Below are positions 32,419-44,480 of a stretch of 64,000 nt of DNA, in pieces; the stretch's first letter is position 1; each line of letters starts with the position of its first letter. Location of the stretch: assembly GCF_016808095.1 (NCBI RefSeq), contig NC_068971.1:19394501-19458500 (forward strand), read 5' to 3'. This DNA comes from Vigna angularis. Taxonomy: Eukaryota > Streptophyta > Magnoliopsida > Fabales > Fabaceae. The notes below the pieces were generated by a model. The model made no database searches. It saw only the letters and a program-made list of their open reading frames with translations, and was not told the DNA's origin. The position numbers and the translations under genes were made by a program.

Positions 32419-33719
32419 TTCTTCATATACTCTTCCTTTTTGTGATTGTGATCACTTCCTCATACCAATTGTAGTACCACCAGGGACACTTATATTTTTG
32501 TTGCTCCTGTGGCCTAAACCAAATCAAATGGTGGATTTCGCAGCTAAGATTGAAAGGGTAGCCAGGTCAATATTTTTCTACAAGAATTTATAATTTTTTA
32601 TAATATATTATTTATTAAAAATAACTTCTTTTTTTTATTTATTGGGATAGTAACATGGTGTCAGTTGCAATAGTGAAATGGGGCTTGTTGTTTTACAAAT
32701 AAAATTAATAGCATGTGTAAACAAAACTTTTCCAACTTCAAATATGCTGAAATAATATCTTTAGATCATTTACCATATTTTGTTTGCTGTGAAGTTTGTA
32801 ATTTCGTCCTAATTTTGTCTTATAATACATTTTAAAAGATTAGAAAAGAAAAATATATTTAAATTATTTTTAATTTTTAATTGATGCAAGATTATTATAT
32901 ATTAGAATATATATATTTTTTATTTTCTTTCATTTCGTGTTTGAATTCCTAAATTAATTCTCTTGTCAGCAGCATTTAATAAATTAGTTAAATACATAAA
33001 TAAAAAGGCTATATGGTAAAATACACGAAAAATTGTGTTATAAAAAATTATGAAAGAATGGTAGCCAAGTAAAACAAACTATGTAACTATAAGTGTGATT
33101 AGTAAAATAAAATGAAAAACTTGTTGGAAATTAAAAAGTTGAAAAATTGGTAGCCAGTAAAATTGAGATAAAGCATACCAAGTTGATGATTTTGAGTATT
33201 TTGACTAATAAGAGGAAATAAATAATTTTTCATTAAATTGTAATAAGAGAGTAAACTAATTTTTTAGATCATGTGAAATAACAAATCAAATTATAACTGA
33301 ATTTGAAAATATGTGCAAAAAAAGTAAAGCAAAGAACAAAGAAAAATTGAGAATAAGATTTTAAAATAGTGCAAAACTTTATCACAGTAACCAACGTAGT
33401 TAAGCATTCATGTATACTTTGCATAGCAAACTCTAACACTCAATTCAAATCACAAAAAACGGCAAGAAAAAAAAATTAAAACTAATTTGTATGGATTATT
33501 GTAGAAGAACAAAATATCCTCATTATAAAAAAAATATGAATTTTAATGGTTAAAAATTGTTACAAATATTTTTTTTTGTATTAAATAACTGTTAGAATTA
33601 TAAAAATGGTGTGAGAAAAATACTTTAAATGCTAGTATTTTAGCTAAAAGAAATTTTAAAAGTTTAAAGTTACTACAAAATTTATTTTTATTTTACGATC
33701 TTTTATCACATTCTGATTA
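32419..33719. other. AT-rich spacer
   Basis: FBPase promoter side, then AT-rich sequence. No gene, terminal repeat or clear motif is seen. Confidence 0.5.
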
Positions 33720-34956
33720 GTAAAAAGCATCACAAAATATACGAGAATAATCAATATTAATAATACTATAGATCCGTTCTATACATAACGAGATATTATT
33801 ATGGCCGAACGACCTTACATAATGTCAGGGAATTAAAATCGCACACTAGGTACAACTAGACCGAACAGTTTACAAAATAAACTTATACCGAAGGGTCCTA
33901 CAAAAGAAGAGGCCAACAACTAACCGAACGTTCCTAAGGTTCGGCCTTCACTTCCACCTCTTCTAGTGCTTCTTCCAGCAACTCTTCTCCTTCTGCTCAC
34001 ATCCACACGGATGATCATTGCAATAGCACAAACAACCGAACGTACAACACAGACAAGATGATAAATAGGGTAAGCTTATGTTATTTAATTGTTTCAATAA
34101 AAACATACAATGTCCGTGATTAAATCAAACAACAACCAAATCATAATTCATATGTCATGGCATACAAAGACCGACCACTTGACTCTGACTGTCCGAACTG
34201 TATGAATCCTGTGTAGCTACGACGTTTGTGCACCCGGGTGATGTAGTAACTGGGATACCCTCAACAGCTGCCACTAAAGGTTAATCCGTTCCGTCCAAGT
34301 TAACCTTATGGACTAGGACCTCCTTCCATTCTCACACATGGCTTACTCCTCTCTACGTGAGAATGAGTAATCACGGAATATCAGGATAAACGTCCGCTAA
34401 GCTTTGTCCACATTCATACTTTACCAATCAATAACCACTTTTTGAGATATTCCTCTCTGGAATACTCTTTCATAACCAAACTATTTCATTCGCATCACAT
34501 TTCAAATTCTCTTATACTTCATCATCAATACATTCAACTGAAATAAGATCACACTTTCTCATCCTAGCACAAGTCCGAATGGAATAACACTTCTTAGAAA
34601 CTAACGTGACCGAGCGCTATTTACGAATTTATCTATTTCAATAAACAGACCCTTAAGAGTTCAAACCGGACACCGTGAAGCCTAGGCCGAGTACTAAGAC
34701 TCTAGGTCGAACACCTTTTAAAGACCAAAACTGTTTGACACCAAATACTAATAACTAGTGAGATACTATGAAGAAATGAACGCTATTAAGTTTGGCTGAC
34801 GACTCTTATTTTAACAACAGTAATAGTAGATTACTGAAACGAGACCGAACGCTTAGTTTAAGACCGAGCCTTGTAGAAACCGTACATTATTGAACGAGCG
34901 CTACTGAGACCTAACGCTTGGTCCAAGATAGAGCACTCCTAAACTTATAAAATGAA

Positions 34957-35032
<76 letters not shown>

Positions 35033-36137
35033 CAGTTGCGCCACATTTATTTTTAATGAAAAATAACGATAACATCTATGACTTTAAGTAATATAGTATA
35101 CATTAACTAAACTGTTTAGGAAACCTAAAGGAGAACTACACTTAGGTCGAACACTCATTTAAATATATCTAATAATATAAAACGATCTTCATGAACGAAA
35201 TTCTCTCCAGAAGAAGAATTTAGTTTAGATGGACGCTCAAAAGAAAACTGAACGGTCTACACTGACTCTCGGTTATAGTTTACAAAATTCTGCAGAGTAT
35301 TCCAGAGTGACTCTTAGACAATATCCCTAAAGCATGAGAAATCAGTTAAGACCATGCACTTCCATGAAGAATCAAACGATCATTAATGACGTTCGACCAT
35401 ACTACAACATTTACTCAGAATACTGCAGCTTGAAGATCAAACCCTATCTCAACTCAATTCACACCATTTATCAATCATCTATCCACACGTCCAAACATGC
35501 AGTAACACGAATATTTCATACTCATCAAATAATCAAACAAAGTATCATACCAACATGCCAACGTTCAAAACAAGAATCTTAATCAAATTATATAAGCTTC
35601 CCTTACCTCTAAACGTAACCGAACGCTCGCAGATGCAGAATATAGCTCACCACTACTAGAGACCTTAGCGTTCGACAGTAACGGTTTAAGAAACTAAACC
35701 ATACATAAGACCAAAAATACTCAGAATAAGATGGTCCACTCATGAAACCATAAATCCAGGTTTGCATGTGAAATGAAACGAACGTGCTAAGGAGAAAGTA
35801 ACTCACTAACTTAGAACCACAACTCGATCGGTTTAAATGAAAGCCCTTGATGCCGGGAGAGTTCAAACGGTGCCTGAGGGGTGATCGGAAGAAGAAAAGA
35901 TGAGATTTTCTTAGAGAGAAGGTGGAGATGGTAGAGAGAAGGAGGAGATTCAAAAGGGTGAAGATGAATGGTGCATGCAGAGAAGTGGCACGAAAATTTG
36001 AAAGTTTAAGTTTTACTCCTACCGTCAAAACTGTTCGTCCAATCTGCATCACACACCTGTCTTCCACTTTCTGAATTTCAAACACCCTTTCACTTACACA
36101 TGTACTCCACTAAGTTGGGGTTTTAAGGGTTCTGACA
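33720..36137 (+). mobile_element. Diverged large LTR fragment, related to family T
   Basis: The order of landmarks matches the solo LTR at 22584: a CATCACAAAATATAC start-like stretch, CTGCTCACATCCAC followed by GGATGATCATTGC (33990-34022), GGGTAAGCT, and a CTTCCCTTACCTCTAAACG stretch before a GC-richer end. It has many CCGAACG words. I could not find matching flanks, so the borders are approximate. Confidence 0.55.
34960..35031. repeat. (TA)n microsatellite
   Basis: A run of about 70 bases of alternating TA with a few TACATA interruptions, inside the LTR fragment at 33720-36137. Confidence 0.95.
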
Positions 36138-36543
36138 ACATGTACCTAAGTGATCTATTATAAATGACTATACATTATTTACTAACAGAATGTTCGTATC
36201 CAATTTACATATTGGGACATATATCAAATCAATTACTAAGTTTATAATATCACAAAATAATTCAAATTAATTTACTATATAAAAAAATAATATAAGATAC
36301 ATGTCAAAATCTATTAACGATTGAAATATCACTTAAAGAAAATGATTATCAAATGAATATTCTTCTCTTCACATTAACACATCTTTTCCACCTTTCCAAT
36401 GAAGTTAAAATAATATCATAAATAATACGTAAGATATTAAATTTCAAGAATTTAAAAGTATACTTTTATTTAAGACAAATATAAAGTACTTAGAAATACA
36501 TTACTCGTATTTCTAAGTTTTTTTTATTTGGATGTATGAAAGA
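36138..36543. other. AT-rich spacer
   Basis: Nothing recognisable was seen between the two LTR-like blocks. Confidence 0.4.
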
Positions 36544-38732
36544 TGTAACACCCCTTACGGAGTGCCACTAGAAAATAACAAAATTCAAATCCATACGCCA
36601 GTTTTTTTTTAAAATTAACATGGCGGAACTAGACCATCAAAAGTCTAAGCGTCTTACAACATAAGGTTAAAACCTTACAAATATCAAATTCATTATTCAA
36701 AGACATAAAATTACTTTAAAACATGATAAGTCCCCCATAGTATTTCCCATAACTCTCGTCGTGCTATTTCATCTCTGCGTCATCTGCAACGCCATCTACT
36801 CCCGTACAAGTACGATCATCGTAGGTGGAACCACAACCACCAAATGAAAGGGTGAGTAACGAAGAACCTAACATAGCATATAATTTCAATATCAAAATAT
36901 CAGAACTTAGATTATCCTAGTCACAACCTTACAATACAACACAATATTCAACTCATAACTCAGATCATCACCACTCAGACTATCAAAGTCACAATATTAC
37001 AATACATCACAGTATTAAACTCATGACTTAATCATTTACTCAAGCTTCTATTGTTTCCTTGAATTTTTGTCGTACCAAACCTGTTTCGCAAAATAGGGCG
37101 ATTCGAGCTGTCTTCCATCGCAACTTCAGACCTATCTCCCCGACTCTTCAAGGAATTACGAGAAAAAACTTCGGTTAGGCGCACCTACCGAGCACTATAC
37201 TCACACGAGCCGAAGTCATTAGGTGAGACATCCAACCCTCTCTAGTCCCCGTGCACGAGGAAAGGGAGACACTCGAATCTCAGTCTCCGTAGAGACTCAA
37301 CACACAATCGTATCGCAATAGGAACACCATCGATTCGACAAAAATTCTAAGGAAATGACAGAATGCTTGCTCTCACAATTTTACCATCACAACCATCACC
37401 ATCATATATAAAGTCAACTAAATTCATTGACTAACAAATAATTAAATAACTTAATTTAATTATTTATCCTACTGCCGCACTCCTATGAAATTACTAATTT
37501 CACACTTCCATAAACTAGAACAACATTTCTAGTACACCCCCACTTTTACTAAATTTCCAACACCAAAGAAAACACCTAATTTCAATACACTTCTTTTTAC
37601 TCTAAACACACTCCCTTCTACATATAATTCTTTAAGTAAACCCCAAAACCATTAAATTACATTTTCTCTTACTTCCAAGTAGGTCCTACATGAAACCACT
37701 CACTTCTTATGAAACTCTCTTTCTCTCTCCCCTTTTACCATTTACGTATCCTTTCACTTCTTTCTTCTCCCTTTTTTTTTCAATTAAAACACAAGTTTCA
37801 CTCACTCCTCTCTTCTCACAAAACCGTGGATCCTATTTTCCCCTTTATTTGACTTTTCAAAACAAAATAATTCTTCCTCTCCCCAAAGTTTACGTAGCAC
37901 ACTCTCATGCACACAACTCTCCCACTCTTTTCTTTCCTTTTCTCCTTTCTACATTAAAGCTCACGGCCCACACACTACATATAACATTTTATTTTTATTT
38001 TCTTCTTTCTTCATTCTCCCAACCTCATTTACGTACAAACACCCTCACACACTACCCTTCTTTCATTTCACTCTTCTTTCTCTTTTATTTGATGCCTCCA
38101 CATCTCTCTACTTATGTTATTTTATTTTTTTCTAATCACTCTCTCCACACTCCACACCTTAAGTTGCAGCACACTAACCTTCCTTTCCCTCTCTCTTCTT
38201 TTCACTTTATGTCAACCTACACACACTTCCTTCCATTCATTTCTCTCTTCTACGTAATACACGCACACAATACACTCTTCACTTCTTCCTTCTTCCTTCA
38301 TGATCTTCTTCCACCCATGACACCAACTTCATTCATCTTCATTGTTTTCATCAATCCCATGTACCCAACTTCACCAAAATATCACTTTCACTCTTTTCAT
38401 TCTCATAACTCATTCTTTCCTCTTCCAACAATGGAAAAGAATTCTCAATACCCTCTTACCCATGCTCTTGGTTAAAGAGTGTAGATAAGTGCTCCCAACA
38501 ATATATAATTCTTACAAGGTAATAAGAACTAAGATATCAAAATATACATGATTTTAAAGTGTACCCATGACACTTTTTCATACACAAACAACACCCAAAT
38601 ACATCCCTTATTTTGTAGTTAATAATGTGCTTGGAAGAATCTCCAACAATGTATAGAGCTAAACCAACCACAAGAAGCAAGCACATCTGCAGAAAAAGAG
38701 AAAATCGATGTAGTGTAGAAAAATATCAAGTC

Positions 38733-38873
38733 GTGCTCGGGCGCCCCAGGAGAGGGGGGCTGAGCGCTAGTTTCTGCACACCATTCATGCTCGGGCGCCA
38801 CAAGAGGGGGGCTGGGCGCCAGTTTCTGCGCACCAGTCGCGCCTGGGCGCCCGAGGAGGGGGGCTGGGCGCCA
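38733..38873 (+). repeat. Three GC-rich repeats with GGGCGCC palindromes
   Basis: Three units of about 45-55 bases, each with GCTCGGGCGCC or GCCTGGGCGCC, then GAGGGGGGCTGGGCGCC-like, then TTTCTGCGCACCA. They stand out sharply from the AT-rich surroundings, and occupy a place in the LTR like the palindrome clusters of families A and B. Confidence 0.7.
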
Positions 38874-39618
38874 TTCTCACTGATGTGGCAGATTTTATCT
38901 TATTTAACCCAAAAACGCGAAAGGGTTTGGGTCTTTGGTAGTTCGAACATGTAAATACTCATTCTCCATGCAACAACACATGAAACTTAAACCCAAAAGA
39001 AAAGTACATGCCTCAACATGTTAACTTTAATCCCAATACACAAGAAAGAAAGCATGAAACAACATTATATTGTTACCTTCTACCAATCATACACTAAGTT
39101 ATATCCCAAGTTAAACCCCTTACCTCAATTCCAAGCTAGCTTCCAAAGGTTCTTAGGTTTCTTTCCTCACTAGACAACAAGCTTCCACTCCTCTTGGTCT
39201 CCTACAAGTGACGTCCAAAAACTCCAAGGCTAGGGTGGCTCTTCCTTTCTCTCCCAACTTGGTTGCTCTCCAAAAATATCTTTTCCACTCTCCAAGCTTT
39301 AACCTCCCCAAGGTTACTTAAAAGCTTCCTAAGTCTAGAAAACATGTGCCCAGAAAACATGTGCCCACTGAAGCAAAGTGGAGAAAAAGAAGCAATGACT
39401 CAAGCACTCATGCAACATTTCACTTGAATGAGGAATTAGTGGGAATAAAAGTCCCCTCTTGGAATCAAATAATGGAAGAATTAACCTAAAGTGCTTCCCT
39501 CATCATCAATAATATAACATCACATCCATTAGTGGGTAGGGTGGTAAACTGAGAGGGCGCCCGCCTCCTCCCTCTTCAGACATGTCTTCGACAACCTGAC
39601 GGTTGTTTGGTCTCCGCT

Positions 39619-39882
39619 TTTTGAGGCGGGAGTGCTTGGTCGCTGGGATTTCCTTTTCCTCAACCAATTCGGTTGTGTCAGCCCTAAGATTGGTTGGTCT
39701 AACATTTATGAGCTGGCTGGACCAAGATGGATGAAAGGTAAGATAGATTTTTTTGAGGTGGGAGTGCTTGGTCGCTGGGGTTTCCTTTTCATCAACCAAT
39801 TCGGTTGTGTCAGCCCTAAGATTGGTTGGTCTAACATTTATGAGCTGGCTGGACCAAGATGGATGGAAGGTAAGATAGATTA
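39619..39882 (+). repeat. 132-bp tandem duplication
   Basis: Two copies (39619-39750, 39751-39882) differ at only a few positions. Each contains GGGAGTGCTTGGTCGCTGGG and GAGCTGGCTGGACCAAGATG. It would encode WSNIYELAGPRW twice, but no protein family is recognised. Confidence 0.85.
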
Positions 39883-39929
39883 GAGTTCAAGTGGCACAGG
39901 ATCTTCGACCATGGGGCGTATTGCCACCT

Positions 39930-40041
39930 AGAAATTAAAAAGAGCTAGGAGCCTTTTTGGTCTTAGGAGGGTTTGAACTTGAGATCCAGCACACACACCC
40001 TCCATGCACACTCACATCAACCACTAGACCAGGCTCCATCC
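39930..40041 (-). mobile_element. SINE-like, tRNA-related sequence
   Basis: On the minus strand TGGTCTAGTGGTT (40031-40019) resembles a pol III A box, and AGTTCAAACCC (39979-39969) a B box, about 45 bases apart, as in tRNA-derived SINEs. No clear 3' tail or target duplication was found. Confidence 0.45.
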
Positions 40042-40259
40042 ACTGATATAATAGCGCCAACAATTATACTTAAACACTCTTTCAAACTTTTTCGAAAATT
40101 AATATGAAACCAATATTAATTTAATTTTCTTCCCTTCCTTAAATATTTCTCAACATTGATTCTCATCACAATTTATTATTTAATACCACCAAATAAAATA
40201 CTTAAGGTAAGAAATCATTTTATTTATACGGGTCTTATAAAAGACATTTATCTTTATAT

Positions 40260-42270
40260 TTTTTATTTAAGACTCTAAAAAATTGAGTGTTAGATGCGAT
40301 AAAGTATTTTAAATAATGATACTCCATTATTTTATTTTAAAAATATCAAGCGTATGAATAAAATTTTCTAATAAGGAGTTTCATTATCTAAGAAGTTTTA
40401 TCTTTTTAAAACTTTCTTAAAAATTTCCTCTACTTTCTATCTAAAAATTCTAACTCTTTACCCTGTCTATCAGAAGATCAGAGACCACTATAGGGTTCCT
40501 TGTAGCAAAATCTTCATTTCTAGTCAATTAATTTCAACTATCGAGAGTAAATAGAGATCTTGGAGTCGTTGGAGAAATTTTAGAGTTCTTGGAACGGTCA
40601 AAGCGTCAACCAGATAAGGGAAACTAGTTTATTTAGTTTGGATTGTGTATGCATGTCATATGTGATGTTTGTATGATGATGTGATGATGGATTTGTGAAC
40701 TTTAATTGAATCGTGAAATTTGGTATGTTGTGTGCTTGAAAAGGGTGGTGTGTTGAATTCAAAAATTATGCATGATGGTGTGTAGTTTGGTTTACTAATG
40801 TGAAAAGTTATTTATTGATGAATTTGTGAATGTAGATTTAGTGAATCTAAGTTGATGTATTTTACAAAACTTTGATTTGGAATAAATTAAATAAAGGGTG
40901 AGTTTTAGGCATAAAATGAGGATTTTAACAGGTAAAATTCTAAGATCATGGTTTTGAGGAAAGTTTGTAGTTTTGGAAATTGTCTTGGGGCCATTTAAGA
41001 CTTAATTGACATCTTTTCGTAATAAAAATTCAGTGATAAGCGTCTAGTAAGGAATCGTCTGGTAAGGAGTCGTTTGATAAGGAGTCGTTTGGTAAGGAAT
41101 GGTCTGTTAAAGAGTCGTCTGGTAAGGAGTTGTCTGGTAAGGACTTGTCTGGTGGTAAGCGTCTAGTAAAGCGTTTGATAAGGAATTGTCTAGTGGTAAG
41201 TGTTTGGTAGGTCGTTTGGTAAGAAGTCATCTAACAATAACAAAATTGTCGAAATCTCGAATTCGGGGTTCTAAACGTCAATTTTGGACATTCTTTAAGT
41301 TATATTGGGGGTTTTGGACCTTTCATGAGCCATTGTTGAGGGTCTCCAAGTTGTTCTCCATCCCTAATGTGTGTGCTGAGTTGGTGAGAAGAAAATTATG
41401 TTATTGTGTGATTTGATTTACGATGCATATGTTTTGATAATTGTTGATGCTTTTGAAATGGTATGAGAATGTTGTAAGAATGAAATATGGGTGTTGTGAG
41501 AAGAATCTCAAGGAGAGATTCTATGTTCCAGAAAGTTGTGGTGAATGCTTGATAGTGAGACTTCGGAGAGAAGGTATCTTGATATTCTACCAACCATTCA
41601 ACTCATGTCGAGTGAATGAAGTGGCAAAGAGAATGACAAGATGTCTTTATCTTGGCCCTTTGGGTCGTGTAAGGGGAGATTAACCTTATGGGGAAGTAGG
41701 TCGAGTTACCCTCTTGTTTATGAATCTGCAGAGTATAAATATTACCATGGTTGAAGCCTTCAACGAAGTCTATGTCAACATTGGATCTGAATCATTGAGT
41801 GGAGAGGTTAAATTGTGAAATGATCAAGTGTTTGATTGGTTCTTATGAATGTTGATATATGAATTCTTATATTAAATTATAATATGTTAATTTCTTTATA
41901 TACTAGTTTACCCTTGCTTTTGTGGTTTTTATTTGTATGTGTTATAATCTTTTTGGCAATGATCACCATTTGGTGTCAACAGAAGATGATATAGGTGATA
42001 ACCCTTCTTTGATGGAGTCGAAAGATATTGTCGAGTGATACGCAAAGTGTAGTATTATGTGTGTGGATATACTTAGACGTTTTGTATAACGGTTTGCCTC
42101 TTTTGATATATTTCGTGTATAGGAAGTGTATAAATATATTATTATTGATATAGTTATTACTTTGGATAATTGTAATGGTAAACTACATGTTTATCTTATC
42201 TATTATGTTCTATCAAATAAATACTACAAATAGGAAGTCTAATATTTGCATACAAACAAATTACTACAAT
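40260..42270 (-). repeat. LTR-like repetitive region with a 15-bp minisatellite
   Basis: No gene. 41034-41230 is a minisatellite of 15-base units near TCTGGTAAGGAGTCG, with single-unit drift. Around 41640-41720 the phrases CCCTTTGGGTCGTGTAAGG and TTAACCTTATGG resemble, in opposite orientation, the LTR at 34240-34320, so this is probably a minus-strand LTR fragment. Confidence 0.45.
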
Positions 42271-42841
42271 TAGCCCTTTCTATTTCATTTGGAAAATGTT
42301 TTGTTGACAATCCATATTTGCCAACTTTTTGACAACGATACGTGGTGCATTTTCATTGGGTTGTTTGTTTAAATTTTCAAAAAAGTGGAACTTTCTCCTC
42401 GAGGGCGTTTTTGGAAGGGAAATTTCATTTGGCGGTTTCATTTCATTTTCATTTCCCATACCCATCTTCTTCATCGCGAGCTCTCACTCTCTTCCCACCA
42501 TTTGGCGGTTTCATTTCATCTCATCGTTTGTCTCTCCTTCTCGGTGTTTCGCTCCCCATCGCCGTTGAAGTTGGTTCGATAATCACATTTCCCCCTTTCT
42601 AACTCTCTTTCTGTGTTCTCGTTGGCACTCGCTCTTTGTTTTTATCGGCGCCATTGTCGCGTTCTCTCCCTATTCCATTTTGTCTCTCTACCACTGTCTC
42701 GTTGTCCCATTCTCCATTAAGGAGTAAAAAGGTGTGTCCTTTGTCGAAGGTTTTGGGTTTTTGCAGTGTCGAGGTTGGTATACTTTGACCATCAAAGTTG
42801 TCTAATCGAACCACAATACACTTCATTGTTAACAATGAATG
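42271..42841 (+). other. Promoter-like CT-rich segment, gene not found
   Basis: TTTGGCGG occurs twice (42428-42435, 42501-42508) within a repeated stretch ATTTGGCGGTTTCATTTCAT. A pyrimidine-rich, leader-like sequence follows to about 42720. No downstream exon is recognised. It may be a captured promoter. Confidence 0.35.
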
Positions 42842-43330
42842 GTGCAAATACTAAATACTATTAATAAACTTAGTCATCCATATAAGAAAATGGACTAAAT
42901 AACGTTAATCACCCCTTAAAGAATGCTTGAGGATACCAAACTGACCTTGAGGAGTCACATTGTCATAGTTGAGGAGTGCAGTCAAGTTTTTGTACAAAAC
43001 ACATTTTGGCCTTATCGCTTACAACCACCCTGTAAGCGATTACCAGCCCATTTTTGCCTACAAGTTCTAAAGAAATTCACCTCCCCTACTGGAAACACCC
43101 CCATGGGCTCCTTGATGCAAAATGGACTGCCAAAAACGCAGTTTTCATGCAGTTGGGACCATCAACCATCGACAACACGAGTCACCCATAAAAAAAGATG
43201 GAAAAAACCACCCTTGAGGACAACAAACTCAACCTACGGAGTCACGTTGTCATTTTATTAGTTAAGAAATATGTCATCTAATGTTGTTACAATACATAAA
43301 TTTTAAAAGGAATTTTCAATAAATAATAGA
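42842..43330. other. Gene-less repeat region
   Basis: Related stretches at 42930-42985 and 43205-43255 share GAGGAGTCAC/GGAGTCACGTTGTCAT. Words GTAAGCGATTACCAG are also present. No gene. Confidence 0.4.
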
Positions 43331-43371
43331 TCTTTGAACAAGAGGAAAAAATATACGTACAAGATAACGTG

Positions 43372-44480
43372 TTGTCAACTTTGACCTTTATCGACTATTT
43401 TAATTATAACTTTTCTCACCGACCTCCAAATGATGCGATTCTTTTTTTATTAGAAAATAGACTCAAAAAGCTTAACAATGACTACTAAGTAGGTATAGTT
43501 AATTCCTTAAAGTTAGCGTTTTATATATATTCCTGTCAACTCTAACCTTTGCTCGTTGTTTTGCTCTTAACTTTTTTCATCGAACCCCAAATGAGTTGAT
43601 TATTGTTTTCTTGGAATTTAGACTCAAAGAGATTTCAAATGGGTACTAATCATAATTTTTAGACCATTGTACTAGGTGCAGTTATTTTCCAAAAATAACG
43701 TTTTTCTAAGCTTCATAAATGAGTTTACTTTCAAGTTATTCTTTCAAGTTATTCTTTCATGTTTCTTATTTTAGATGGGTAAGTGAGTTTAACGGTCATG
43801 GATGAAAAAACAATGTTTTTCTAAGCTTCCTAAATGAGTTTACTTTCAAGTTATTGTTTCATGTTTCTTATTTGGGTGAGTGAGTTTAACGGTCATGTGT
43901 GCAAAAACAATGTTTTTTTAAGCTTCCTAAATAAGTTTACTTTCAAGTTATTGTTTAATGTTTCTTATTTTGGATGAGTGAGTGAGTTTAATGGTCATGA
44001 GTGGTGTTTAGTGCACCAATGACCATGTTAGATCATTGAATTGTTGAGAAAAAAATGTGATTTAGGTGCTTTCAAGTAAGTTAGATGAGCTCCATAAGCA
44101 TTTCTAGCCATTTTCTGTCCTGATAATTGATTACAGGGGTCTTGTAATTGATTACCAAAGTCTTGGGAGCCATTTGTACAGAAACTTTAACTATACTCCC
44201 CAGTTGGATGAACAACACTCCCTAACTCTGTTTTTCTGACCTTTGCTAGTTGTTTTGCCCTTAACTTTCTCCACCGAACTCCAAATGAGGTTATTCTTGT
44301 TTTGTTGGAATCTAGACTCAAAGAGCTTTCAAATTACTACTAACTCGTAATTTTTGGCTCACTTACTAGGTGCAGTTAATTTCCCCAAAACAAAATTTTT
44401 CTAAGCTTTCTAAATGAGTTTACTTTCAAGTTATTGTTTCATGTTTCTTATTTTAGATGGGTGAGTGAATTTAACGGTCA
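43372..44480 (+). repeat. Dispersed and tandem repeats
   Basis: Three dispersed copies (about 43372-43520, 43541-43690 and 44240-44400) share CCAAATGAG..GACTCAAAGAG..TACTAA. Between them three tandem units of about 100-115 bases (43690-44000) share CTAAGCTTCCTAAATGAGTT and GAGTTTAACGGTCATG, with a further unit at 44395-44480. GTAATCGATTACCA-type palindromes lie at 44119-44165 and 44708-44755. Confidence 0.7.

Larger units (their letters stand above)
36544..40239 (+). mobile_element. Large solo LTR, TGTAACACCCC type, with inner insertions
   Basis: It starts TGTAACACCCCTTACGG at 36544 and ends GGGTCTTATA at 40239 (CA decayed to TA). AAAGA flanks both sides (36539-36543 and 40240-40244). Landmarks are shared with the LTR at 22584 (a city-block of CATCTGC..GATCATCG followed by GGGTGAGTAACG). 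The length, 3.7 kb, is inflated by a 132-bp tandem repeat, a SINE-like piece and GC-rich repeats. The frame 37690-38475 is a Phe/Ser/Thr/Pro-rich by-product of a CT-rich strand. Confidence 0.7.

Noticed and set aside
35609..36085. 158-residue minus-strand frame
   Set aside because: Lies in a large LTR fragment, with no motif and no supporting context.
37690..38475. 261-residue open frame rich in Phe, Ser, Thr and Pro
   Set aside because: It lies inside a solo LTR on a strand very rich in C and T; it has no domain, no introns and no conserved motif.
39969..40031. A functional tRNA gene on the minus strand
   Set aside because: A- and B-box-like words exist, but no cloverleaf with an acceptor stem could be drawn, so a SINE-like relic is the better call.
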